Shown here: positions 17,493 to 25,502 of the stretch, piece by piece
Layout of the letters: each line of letters starts with the position of its first letter
Position numbering within the stretch: position 1 is the first letter of the stretch
NCBI GenBank assembly: GCA_902511405.1
Contig: CABXEZ010000009.1
Location: forward strand, 1 to 43,246
Reading direction: 5' to 3'
Source of the DNA: an uncultured Alphaproteobacteria bacterium
Lineage (GTDB): Bacteria; Pseudomonadota; Alphaproteobacteria; HIMB59; GCA-002718135
Length of the DNA stretch: 43,246 bases
The notes under the pieces: model-generated
What the model was told of the DNA's origin: nothing
What the model saw: only the letters and a program-made list of their open reading frames with translations
Database searches by the model: none
Position numbers and translations under genes: made by a program

Positions 17493-17602
17493 AAAATATA
17501 TATTATTTATAAATTAAAGTTTAACATTACATCATTGAAATGAAAGAAAATTCTGTTATTGAGTTTTTTTATCCCAATAGAGAATATTGGAAACAAAATA
17601 AG

Positions 17603-18340
17603 ATGAGATTAGAAAATAAAAAAATTGTTGTTACTGCTGGAGCTCAAGGAATAGGAAGGGCAACAGCAATAGCTTTTGCTAATGAAGGTGCTGATGTTTT
17701 AGCTACTGATATAAATGAAGAAAAATTAAATGAATTAAGTAAAGATTATCCTAATATAAAAATTGCAAATCTTGATGCAACAAATAAGATTGAAGTTGAG
17801 AAGTTTTGCTCTTCTTTAGATAATATTGATATTCTTTTTCATGCCGTTGGTTTTGTTCATAATGGAACTATTATGGATTGTGACTCAGATGAATTTCATA
17901 ATTCAATTAATATTAATGTTTATTCAGCATATCTCATGTCACATAACTTAATTCCAAAAATGTTAAAAAATAAAAAAGGTAATATTATCATTGTATCTTC
18001 AGCTGCATCTAACGTTAAAGGTGCACCAAATAGATTTATTTATGGAACTACAAAAGCTGCGTTAAATGGGTTTGTAAAAGCCATTGCAGCAGATTATGTT
18101 AAGGAAGGGATTAGATGCAATGCAATTCTGCCTGGAACAGTGGAGACCCCCTCTTGGGAGAGTAGAGTTCAAATGGCTGATAATCCTGAGCAAGCAAGAA
18201 AAGATTTTATTGCAAGACAAGCAATGGGTAGATTGGCGCAACCTAAAGAGATAGCATCAATGGCAGTTTATTTAGCTAGCGATGAATCAGATTTTGTGAC
18301 TGGAACACTCAATTTAATAGACGGAGGATGGACTTTATAA
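17603..18340 (+). CDS. Short-chain dehydrogenase, probable 2-keto-3-deoxy-L-fuconate dehydrogenase
   Basis: 245 residues from the ATG at 17603. An in-frame ATG at 17540 would add 21 residues with no SDR character, so I reject it. Motifs: TAGAQGIG at residues 11-18, Ser133, Tyr147 and Lys151 (YGTTK), and IDGGW at the end. The sequence closely follows the BDH2/DHRS6 and bacterial keto-deoxy-fuconate dehydrogenase branch (GFVHNGT, PGTVETPS, LASDES). The proposed reaction is NAD-dependent oxidation of 2-keto-3-deoxy-L-fuconate to the 2,4-diketo acid. The TAATG junction to an FAH-family hydrolase, then to lactate dehydrogenase, supports this strongly. 3-Hydroxybutyrate dehydrogenase is the main alternative. 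Confidence 0.8.
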   Translation: MRLENKKIVVTAGAQGIGRATAIAFANEGADVLATDINEEKLNELSKDYPNIKIANLDATNKIEVEKFCSSLDNIDILFHAVGFVHNGTIMDCDSDEFHNSININVYSAYLMSHNLIPKMLKNKKGNIIIVSSAASNVKGAPNRFIYGTTKAALNGFVKAIAADYVKEGIRCNAILPGTVETPSWESRVQMADNPEQARKDFIARQAMGRLAQPKEIASMAVYLASDESDFVTGTLNLIDGGWTL

Positions 18341-19188
18341 TGAAAACTTTAAGATATAGAATTGGTAACGGTGTTAAACCTGGAATTTTAGATGCAGAAG
18401 AAAATATTCGTGATGCTTCGAGTTTAGTGTCTGACTGGGATAGTGATAATGTTACTGTAGAAAAATTAAGTGAGATAAAAAATACTGATATTTATTCTTT
18501 GCCTAAAGTAGAAAAAATTGATGGTATTGCACCATGTGTTTGTAAAAAAAGTGTTGGTAAAATTATTTGTATCGGTTTGAATTATTCAGATCATGCAGAA
18601 GAGACAGGTATGGAAGTGCCTCCTGAGCCAATTATATTTTTTAAAGCTACAAGTGCAATTATCGGTCCTAATGATGACATTCATATTCCAAAAAATTCAA
18701 AGAAATCAGATTGGGAAGTTGAGCTAGGAGTTGTTATTGGAAAAGAAGCAAAGTATATTTCTGAAGATCAAGCACAAGATCATATAGCGGGTTACTGTGT
18801 GGTAAATGATTTAAGTGAAAGAGCTTTTCAATTAGAGCACTCAGGTCAATGGGTAAAAGGAAAGTCTTGTGATACCTTTGGGCCTATCGGACCTTATTTG
18901 GTTACAAAAGATGAAGTTACTGATCCTCAAAATTTATCAATGTGGTTAGACGTTAATGGTAAAAGGATGCAAGATGGCTCAACAAAAACAATGGTGTACG
19001 GGGTAAATTTTTTAATAAGTTACTTAAGTAGATTTATGTCATTACAACCTGGCGACATTATTTCTACTGGCACACCTCCAGGTGTTGGCATGGGGATGAA
19101 GCCACAAGTATTTTTAAAACCAGGTGATGAAATGAGACTAGGCATTGAGGGGTTAGGTGAACAAACTCAAAAAACTATCCAAGCTTAA
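18340..19188 (+). CDS. FAH-family hydrolase, probable 2,4-diketo-3-deoxy-L-fuconate hydrolase
   Basis: 282 residues of the fumarylacetoacetate hydrolase superfamily, which breaks C-C bonds beside a diketone using Mg2+. The core CIGLNYSDHAEETG starts near residue 80, followed by FFKATSAIIGP, metal-ligand Glu residues in SDWEVELGVVIG, Asp in VVNDLSER, and STGTPPGVGMG. The true ATG is at 18340, overlapping the upstream stop (TAATG), with GGAGG at 18323-18327 upstream; the ATG at 18328 is too close to that site. In the L-fucose route this enzyme yields pyruvate and L-lactate, and the next gene is an L-lactate dehydrogenase. Annotation as ureidoglycolate lyase-like would be the generic alternative. 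Confidence 0.82.
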   Translation: MKTLRYRIGNGVKPGILDAEENIRDASSLVSDWDSDNVTVEKLSEIKNTDIYSLPKVEKIDGIAPCVCKKSVGKIICIGLNYSDHAEETGMEVPPEPIIFFKATSAIIGPNDDIHIPKNSKKSDWEVELGVVIGKEAKYISEDQAQDHIAGYCVVNDLSERAFQLEHSGQWVKGKSCDTFGPIGPYLVTKDEVTDPQNLSMWLDVNGKRMQDGSTKTMVYGVNFLISYLSRFMSLQPGDIISTGTPPGVGMGMKPQVFLKPGDEMRLGIEGLGEQTQKTIQA

Positions 19189-20342
19189 TGTTTGGTAGTG
19201 TCAAAAATTGTCATAATGTTAGAGATTTTAGAAAATTAGCTAAAAAAAAATTACCCAGCCCCATTTTTCATTATATCGATGGCGCAGCAGATGATGAAAT
19301 AACCTATAAAAGAAATACTGATGCGTTTGATACATGTGATTTAGTGCCAAATGTATTATCGGGAGTTGATAAAATAGATATGTCAACAACTGTAATGGGG
19401 CAAAAAATTGATATGCCGTTGTATTGTGCACCTACAGCACTCCAACGATTATTTCATTATGAGGGAGAGATAGGTGTTGCTAAAGCTGCAGAAAAATTTG
19501 GAACCATGTTTGGTATTTCTTCTCTTGGGACAGCAAGCATAGAAGAAATATCAAATTTAGTAACAACACCTAAACTATTTCAATTATATGTTCATAAAGA
19601 TCAGGGATTAAATAATGAACTTATTGATAGATGTAAAAATTCAAATTTTGAAGCTATGGCTGTAACTGTTGACACAGCAGTTGGTGGAAACAGAGAAAGA
19701 GATTTACAAACAGGCTTTACTATTCCCATTAAACTTAATTTAAATAGTGCGTTGAGTTTTATGACACATCCTTCATGGGCATTTAATTATTTCACGAAAC
19801 CAAAGTGGGAATTAAGTAATTTGAAAAATCATATTGATGCCGGAACAAGTGTGATGACAAGTATAGGTGATTACTTTACCAAAATGTTGGACAATTCTCT
19901 AGATTGGAAGGGAGTAGAAAATATAAATAAAAAATGGGGAAAGCACTTTGCGATTAAAGGAATTATGTCAGTTGACGATGCTAAAAAAGCTGTCGATGTT
20001 GGAGCAACTTGTGTGATGGTATCCAACCATGGCGGTCGACAGCTTGATGGAGCAAGATCTCCATTTGATCAGCTAGCTGAAATAGTTGATGCTGTTGGGG
20101 ATAAGGTAGATGTTGTTTGTGAAGGAGGAATTCGAAGAGGCACTCACGTATTAAAAGCTCTCTCTCTTGGTGCAAAAGCATGTTCTGGTGGAAGAATGTA
20201 TCTGTATGCTCTTGCAGCTGGTGGACAAAAGGGTGTTGAAAAAACTTTATCTAATTTAAGAAATGAAATTGAAAGAGATATGAGATTAATGGGTGTTAGT
20301 AACATTAGTCAACTTTCAGAAAAAAATTTACGTTTTAGATAA
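19188..20342 (+). CDS. lldD: FMN-dependent L-lactate dehydrogenase
   Basis: 384 residues of the FMN alpha-hydroxyacid oxidase family. It oxidises L-lactate to pyruvate and passes electrons to the respiratory chain at the inner membrane. Visible are YIDGAADDEIT near residue 30, APTALQRLFHYEGE, SLGTASIEEI, and the flavin/catalytic segment VSNHGGRQLDG with the active His near residue 280. CEGGIRRGTHVLKALSLGA follows. Its start overlaps the FAH gene stop (TAATG). In this setting it would use the lactate released from the fuconate pathway rather than imported lactate. Related family members (glycolate or mandelate oxidases) cannot be fully excluded. Confidence 0.88.
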   Translation: MFGSVKNCHNVRDFRKLAKKKLPSPIFHYIDGAADDEITYKRNTDAFDTCDLVPNVLSGVDKIDMSTTVMGQKIDMPLYCAPTALQRLFHYEGEIGVAKAAEKFGTMFGISSLGTASIEEISNLVTTPKLFQLYVHKDQGLNNELIDRCKNSNFEAMAVTVDTAVGGNRERDLQTGFTIPIKLNLNSALSFMTHPSWAFNYFTKPKWELSNLKNHIDAGTSVMTSIGDYFTKMLDNSLDWKGVENINKKWGKHFAIKGIMSVDDAKKAVDVGATCVMVSNHGGRQLDGARSPFDQLAEIVDAVGDKVDVVCEGGIRRGTHVLKALSLGAKACSGGRMYLYALAAGGQKGVEKTLSNLRNEIERDMRLMGVSNISQLSEKNLRFR

Positions 20343-20372
20343 ATAAATATTTATTATTTTCGAAATTTATTC

Positions 20373-20378
20373 TACAAT
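20373..20378 (+). promoter_or_regulatory. Candidate -10 box directly before the ferredoxin
   Basis: TACAAT, six bases before the ATG at 20385, with no Shine-Dalgarno. Transcription would begin at the start codon. If real, the ferredoxin has its own promoter in addition to read-through from the lactate dehydrogenase operon 42 bases upstream. Confidence 0.3.
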
Positions 20379-20384
20379 TTTTTT

Positions 20385-20705
20385 ATGAATTTAGAGATTG
20401 AACCAGTTCATGTAGGAGAAGAGGAAGACATTGATGTTGGAAGTGTTGAAAACTTTGAGCATGAAGAAATAGATTACGCAATTTTTCGATTAGAATCTGG
20501 TTTTTTTGCAACTCAGGGACATTGTTATTGTGAAGATCAAACTTTTTTAAGTGAATCTAATGTTGAAGGAGAGGAACTCGAATGTGCCAGTTGTGGAAAT
20601 ACATTTAGTATTGTTTCAGGAGATTCTATAAGTGATTTAGAGCTCCCGCCTTTAAAAACATATGATATTTATGAAGAAGATGGAAATATTTATCTTAATC
20701 TTTAA
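20385..20705 (+). CDS. Rieske-fold ferredoxin with four cysteines in place of the Cys2-His2 ligands
   Basis: 106 residues. The C-terminal part follows a small Rieske ferredoxin of the MocE type: FFATQGHC, LSESNVEGEELEC, GNTFSIVSGD, and a final PLKTYDIYEEDGNIYLNL. A Rieske protein has C-x-H and C-x2-H; here the four positions are Cys47, Cys49, Cys67 and Cys70 (C-x-C-x17-C-x2-C), so both histidines are cysteines. The 30-residue N-terminus is very acidic, as in electron carriers that dock on basic partners. It could hold an all-Cys [2Fe-2S] cluster of low potential, or a zinc ion. Two desaturase-family oxygenases 11 kb away are possible acceptors. Its stop overlaps the converging dehydrogenase at 20702. 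Confidence 0.75.
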   Translation: MNLEIEPVHVGEEEDIDVGSVENFEHEEIDYAIFRLESGFFATQGHCYCEDQTFLSESNVEGEELECASCGNTFSIVSGDSISDLELPPLKTYDIYEEDGNIYLNL

Positions 20706-21670
20706 ATCCCTAAATTATTTTTATTTACTATATTATTTAAATTTAATTTTTCTTTGTCAGTAAGATAATTAACGATTGAACTTGCTGCTTCAATAGACAT
20801 TCTTTTTCTGCATTCAAGAGAAAGGGCTGAATTATGCGGAGATAATAAAACATTATTAAATTTATATATCGGATGATCTCCAGGAGGAGGTTCTTGTTCA
20901 AAAACATCTAGAGCAGCTGCTTGAATTTGATTACTTTCTAAAGCGTTTATTAATGCTTCTTCATTAATTATTCCTCCTCTTGATGCGTTTACGACAATAG
21001 CTGTTTTTTTTATAATATTAAATTCATTTGTAGATATAAAATTTTTAGTATTTTTATTTAAAGGAACATGAAGAGTTATATAGTCCGCGATTTTTAAACC
21101 TTCATTTTTTTCAATAGGAATACAATTAGTTTTTTGTATTTCTTCATCTTCTACAAAGGGATCATAAACATATACTTTAGATTCAAATCCTAAACATCTT
21201 TTTGCAACAGCTTTGCCAATTCTTCCAAAACCACATATTAAGACTTTTTTTTCAAATAGTTCAAAGAAATCTGGTAATGTTTTTTTTTCCTTAAACTTAC
21301 CTTCCTTAACAAGTTTATCAGCGAAATTAATTTTCCTAGCTAAACTTAAAAAAGAAGTTAAGACATACTCAGCAACTGTAACAGCATTAGATGTTCCAGT
21401 TATGCTTAAGGCTATTTTATTTTTATTCAAGTAATCAAAGTCTACATTGTCATATCCCACACCATGTCTAGCAATTATTTTAAGCTTCTTACATTTAGAT
21501 AAAACATCTTCTTCAAGTTTTGATGTTCTTAAAAGTATACCATCAACATCATTAAGTTCTTTTTTTAAATTATTAACTTCAAAATTTTTAATTTCAAATA
21601 CTTCAAATTTTGATTTTTTCAATATTTCCCATCCTGAAGGATGAATTTCACCAATTATAGAAATTTTCAT
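20702..21670 (-). CDS. D-2-hydroxyacid dehydrogenase (phosphoglycerate dehydrogenase-like)
   Basis: 322 residues of the NAD-dependent D-isomer 2-hydroxyacid dehydrogenase family. The substrate segment RHGVGYDNVD is near residue 69 and NAD loop GFGRIG near residue 149. The catalytic set is complete: Arg in NASRGG, Glu in DVFEQEPPP, and His in SPHNSA. The length lacks the C-terminal ACT domain of SerA, so a catabolic role on a short 2-keto acid or hydroxypyruvate is likelier than serine synthesis. It faces the ferredoxin gene tail-to-tail and is divergent from the IolD-type gene across 117 AT-rich bases (21671-21787) that must hold both promoters. Confidence 0.88.
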   Translation of the reverse strand: MKISIIGEIHPSGWEILKKSKFEVFEIKNFEVNNLKKELNDVDGILLRTSKLEEDVLSKCKKLKIIARHGVGYDNVDFDYLNKNKIALSITGTSNAVTVAEYVLTSFLSLARKINFADKLVKEGKFKEKKTLPDFFELFEKKVLICGFGRIGKAVAKRCLGFESKVYVYDPFVEDEEIQKTNCIPIEKNEGLKIADYITLHVPLNKNTKNFISTNEFNIIKKTAIVVNASRGGIINEEALINALESNQIQAAALDVFEQEPPPGDHPIYKFNNVLLSPHNSALSLECRKRMSIEAASSIVNYLTDKEKLNLNNIVNKNNLGI

Positions 21671-21787
21671 AGCTTATCAAATATGTTAATTTAACATTAA
21701 TATAGAAATTTTTTTTTAAAAAAACTATTATAATTTTTTATTTATAGTAATTAAAATATAAAATAACAAAAAATTAAATTTAATTTT

Positions 21788-23632
21788 ATGAAAACAATTT
21801 CTCTTTCTTGTTCGCATGCTTTATTCAAGTATTTGATTGCACAAAAAATAATTATTGATGATAAAAAAGTACCATTATTTCCTGGCGCATTTGGTATTTA
21901 TGGGCACGGCAATGTTGCTTGTATAGGTCAGGCTATGGAAGAATTCCAATCAGATTTGCCTGGATACAGAGGTCATCATGAACAAAATATGGCTTTAACT
22001 GGAATTGGTTACGCACGTGCTATGCGTCGTAAACAAATTTTTATTGCCACCTCATCTGTTGGTCCCGGAGCTACAAATATGGTAACTGCAGCAGCAGTTG
22101 CATTGAGTAATCGTCTTCCTTTATTACTAATACCAGGTGATACTTTCTCAAGTCGTTTTCCTGATCCAGTTTTGCAACAAGTAGAGAACTTTACTTCTCC
22201 CACTGAAACACAAAACGATGCATTTAAATCTGTTTCTAGATATTTTGATCGCATTACAAGACCCGAACAAATTTTATCATCTTTGCCACAAGCAATACAA
22301 GTGATGTTAGATCCTGCAGATTGTGGTCCCGCTACTATTTCTATGTCGCAAGATGTTCAAGGAGAGATATACGATTATCCAGAATTATTTTTTGAAGAAA
22401 AAATTCATACAATAAGAAAAATTTATCCAGATCCAGATCAAATTGAAATAGCAGCAGAAAAAATTAAAAATTCTAAACAACCAATTATTATCTCTGGCGG
22501 TGGTGTTCTTTATGCAGAGGCAGAACAAGAATTATCAATGTTTGCAAAAAAACATAACATACCAGTTACATCAACAGTAATGGGTATTGGCTGTATGACT
22601 CATGATGACCCATACTATATAAGTGCAATTGGATGTTTAGGTGAGGGATCTTCAAATAGTCTCTCTAAAGATACTGATCTAGCTCTTGCTGTAGGAACAA
22701 AACTAGCTGATTTTACAACAGGTTCTTGGACTAATTTTCAAAATCCTGATTTTAAATTGGTGTCTATTAACTCAACTAGGTTTGATACAACTAAACACAG
22801 AGCAACCCCTGTCGTAAGTGATGCAAAAATTGGGTTAATAAAATTGTCAGAAGCGTTAGGCGCTTGGAAAGCACCTGCTAAATGGTATGAAAGAGCAGTT
22901 GATGAAAGAAATAAATGGGATTCCTATGTGCAAAAAGAAAGCGGTCCTACTAACCAAGAAATTCCATCATATGCGCACGCAGTAGGTGCAGTTTATAGAA
23001 ATGCTGACCCTTCCGATATTGTTGTAACAGCTGCAGGTGGTTTGGTAGGTGAAGTTGTGCAAATTTGGAAGCCTAAACAATTAAATACTTTTGAAACTGA
23101 ATGGGGTTTTAGCTGCATGGGTTATGAAATTTCTGGCGCACTTGGAATAAAGATGGCAAAGCCAGAGCAAGATGTTGTTGTTTTTGTTGGTGACGGCTCT
23201 TATCTTTTACATAACAGTGATATTTATAGCTCGGTTCTGTATGGTCAAAAACTCATTATTGTCCTTTGTGATAATGGAGGACATATGGTTATTAATAGGC
23301 TTCAGCTTGCTAAAGGAGGTAATGAATATATTTGTAATTTAAGATCAGCGAGAGCAAAAAACCTTCAATTCGTGGATTTTGAAGCTCATGCAAAAAGTAT
23401 GGGCGCAAATGGAGAAACAGTTAAATCTACTTCAGAACTTGAAGCTGCTTATAAGAGAGCTAAAGCATCAGACAAAACATATGTCATTGTTATGGAAACT
23501 CATGGCTATGAATGGTTAGATGGAACGGCATTTTGGGAAAGCCCAACTTTAATGGATGCCGATACTGAAAATAAAAAGTCAGCATTAAAAGATCATTTGG
23601 AAGGTAAGGTTAATCAAAGAAAGGGTGTTTAA
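21788..23632 (+). CDS. iolD: TPP-dependent trihydroxycyclohexane-1,2-dione hydrolase (IolD-like)
   Basis: 614 residues. IolD opens the ring of the diketo-inositol intermediate of myo-inositol catabolism. The family's own motifs are seen: FPGAFGIYGHGNV near residue 32, YRGHHEQNMA with the TPP-activating Glu, SVGPGATNMVTAAAVALSNRLPLLLIPGDTF in two blocks, FPDPVLQQVE, and SRYFDRITRPEQ. The C-terminal TPP/Mg site is VGDGSYLLHN followed by CDNGGH. No iolB, iolC or iolE is nearby, although two Gfo/Idh dehydrogenases of the IolG superfamily lie downstream. It may act on a related cyclic or acyclic diketone rather than on inositol. Confidence 0.88.
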   Translation: MKTISLSCSHALFKYLIAQKIIIDDKKVPLFPGAFGIYGHGNVACIGQAMEEFQSDLPGYRGHHEQNMALTGIGYARAMRRKQIFIATSSVGPGATNMVTAAAVALSNRLPLLLIPGDTFSSRFPDPVLQQVENFTSPTETQNDAFKSVSRYFDRITRPEQILSSLPQAIQVMLDPADCGPATISMSQDVQGEIYDYPELFFEEKIHTIRKIYPDPDQIEIAAEKIKNSKQPIIISGGGVLYAEAEQELSMFAKKHNIPVTSTVMGIGCMTHDDPYYISAIGCLGEGSSNSLSKDTDLALAVGTKLADFTTGSWTNFQNPDFKLVSINSTRFDTTKHRATPVVSDAKIGLIKLSEALGAWKAPAKWYERAVDERNKWDSYVQKESGPTNQEIPSYAHAVGAVYRNADPSDIVVTAAGGLVGEVVQIWKPKQLNTFETEWGFSCMGYEISGALGIKMAKPEQDVVVFVGDGSYLLHNSDIYSSVLYGQKLIIVLCDNGGHMVINRLQLAKGGNEYICNLRSARAKNLQFVDFEAHAKSMGANGETVKSTSELEAAYKRAKASDKTYVIVMETHGYEWLDGTAFWESPTLMDADTENKKSALKDHLEGKVNQRKGV

Positions 23633-23699
23633 CTTCTTAATTGCAATTATCAATTTTCAAAGTTAGTGCATCTATCTCTTTTAAAATTAAATTATTTAA

Positions 23700-24728
23700 A
23701 TGGATAAAAACAAACCTGTTATTCTCTTGGATCCTTATCCACGAACAATGGATATATTATTTTCAAAAGTAAATTTAAAATTTTTAAAAAATAATTTTAC
23801 TCTATTGAAAGCACCCAAGAGTAATAAAAAAAATTTTTATATAAAAAACTTACCTAATGCTCAGTATATTTTTGGTCAACCCAATCTACCTACTAAATTA
23901 TTAAAAACACAAACTAAATTAAAAGCAATTTTTAACGTAGAGAGTAATTTTATGGATAACATGGATTATGAATATTGTTTTAAAAACAATATTCATGTTT
24001 TAGCAACATCACCTGTATTTGCCCAACCTGTTGCTGAAATGGCTTTAGGACTGACTCTATCAATTGCAAGAAGTATTCACATTGCCCATAACGATTTTGT
24101 TGAAGGAAAAGAAAAATATGGAGGAGAAATAAGTCAGAATAATTTTTTAATAAAGAATAAGAAAATTGGCTTACTAGGTTTTGGAGATTTAGCAAAATCT
24201 TTAGTTCCACTCCTTCATCCATTTACAAATAATATAATGGCCTATGATCCGTGGGTTCCTGATATGGAAATAAAGAAAAATAATGTTAATCCAGTCAGTT
24301 TAAATAAATTATTATCATCAAGTGAGATAATTTACGTTTTAGCTACAATAACATCCTCGAATCAAGGAATGATCAACCATAATGTATTAAAAAATATAAA
24401 AGATAACACCACTTTTGTTCTTATGAGTAGAGCGGCAATCATTGATTTTGATGATTTTTATAAATTTCTAAAAAATAGAAAAGTTTTTGCAGCAATAGAT
24501 GTTTTTCCAATTGAACCAGTTCCTAAAAGTCACAAAATAAGAAGTTTAACTAATGTGATTTTCTCTCCTCACCGAGCAGGAGCACTTGACTCTGCATTTA
24601 AAGAAATGGGTGATATAGTTCTTGAAGATTTAAAATTAATTAATAGTGGATTGCCACCACGATTATGCAAAAAGGCTATTAAAGAAACGGTAAGGCATTT
24701 AAGATCAAAACCGGTTGATATTAACTAA
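23700..24728 (+). CDS. D-2-hydroxyacid dehydrogenase, divergent
   Basis: 342 residues, same superfamily as the gene at 20702 but only distantly similar. Cofactor loop GLLGFGDLAK near residue 158 has Ala where the last Gly of GxGxxG is expected. The catalytic Arg (MSRAAIID), Glu (DVFPIEP) and His (SPHRAGA) are all present. A long lysine-rich N-terminal region replaces the usual compact start. It sits between the IolD-like gene (67 bases upstream) and a sugar ABC operon (26 bases downstream), so it probably reduces or oxidises a 2-keto acid intermediate of the same route. The substrate is unknown. Confidence 0.82.
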   Translation: MDKNKPVILLDPYPRTMDILFSKVNLKFLKNNFTLLKAPKSNKKNFYIKNLPNAQYIFGQPNLPTKLLKTQTKLKAIFNVESNFMDNMDYEYCFKNNIHVLATSPVFAQPVAEMALGLTLSIARSIHIAHNDFVEGKEKYGGEISQNNFLIKNKKIGLLGFGDLAKSLVPLLHPFTNNIMAYDPWVPDMEIKKNNVNPVSLNKLLSSSEIIYVLATITSSNQGMINHNVLKNIKDNTTFVLMSRAAIIDFDDFYKFLKNRKVFAAIDVFPIEPVPKSHKIRSLTNVIFSPHRAGALDSAFKEMGDIVLEDLKLINSGLPPRLCKKAIKETVRHLRSKPVDIN

Positions 24729-24754
24729 AATTTTCCTTATGACTACAAAATAAT

Positions 24755-25501
24755 ATGAGTGAAGAAATAGTTTTAGAAGCGCAATCAATATCTAAGTTCT
24801 TTGGAACAATTACGGCCCTCAACGATGTTAATCTAAAAATAACAAAAGGTGAGGTGCTTGGTGTTGTTGGTGATAATGGGGCTGGAAAATCTACTCTCAT
24901 GAAAGTACTTTCTGGTCTTTATAAACAAAGTGAGGGGTCACTTTTTTTTTCAGGGAACAAAGTTAATCTTAATAGCCCGAGAGACTCCCAAAATTTAGGT
25001 TTAGAAATGGTTTATCAAGATTTAGCTTTAGCTGGGAATTTACCAATAGGTGATAATATTTTTTTAGGAAGAGAGCCTGTAAAAAAAGTCGGACCTTTTA
25101 ATTTTCTAGATCATACAAAAAGAAAGCAATTGACTGAAGAACATTTAGCTAAATTGAAAATTAATGTAAAATCAGCTGATCAAAAAGTTGAAGAACTATC
25201 AGGTGGTCAAAGACAAGCTGTAGCAATTGCTAGAGCAACTGCCTTTAATGCTAAAATAGTTATTATGGATGAACCTACTGCCGCTTTAGCGGTTAAAGAA
25301 GTTGGCAAAGTCTTAGACTTAATTTTAAATCTTAAAAGTTTAGGTGTAAGTGTAATTGTAATCAGCCATCGAATGGATGATATTTTTAGTGTATGCGATA
25401 GAGTGATGGCACTTTTTCAAGGCACTAACTTTGCAGAATCATTGTTAAAAGATACTTCACGAGACGAGGTTATTGGCTGGATTATGGGAAAAAAAGATTA
25501 A
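24755..25501 (+). CDS. Sugar ABC transporter ATP-binding protein (FrcA-like), importer 1
   Basis: 248 residues with a single nucleotide-binding domain: Walker A GDNGAGKST near residue 40, Q-loop VYQD, signature LSGGQRQ near residue 150, Walker B VIMDEP, and switch His in VISHR. Typical CUT2 ATPases (RbsA, XylG) are double; this half-length form matches the FrcA type of alphaproteobacteria. It powers import through the permease that starts one base after its stop. A second, independent ATPase is at 30913. Confidence 0.92.
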   Translation: MSEEIVLEAQSISKFFGTITALNDVNLKITKGEVLGVVGDNGAGKSTLMKVLSGLYKQSEGSLFFSGNKVNLNSPRDSQNLGLEMVYQDLALAGNLPIGDNIFLGREPVKKVGPFNFLDHTKRKQLTEEHLAKLKINVKSADQKVEELSGGQRQAVAIARATAFNAKIVIMDEPTAALAVKEVGKVLDLILNLKSLGVSVIVISHRMDDIFSVCDRVMALFQGTNFAESLLKDTSRDEVIGWIMGKKD

Positions 25502-25502
25502 T

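Noticed and set aside
17540-17602. Upstream ATG that would extend the SDR by 21 residues
   Set aside because: The extension has no SDR character, and the start at 17603 gives the 245-residue length and residue numbers of the family.
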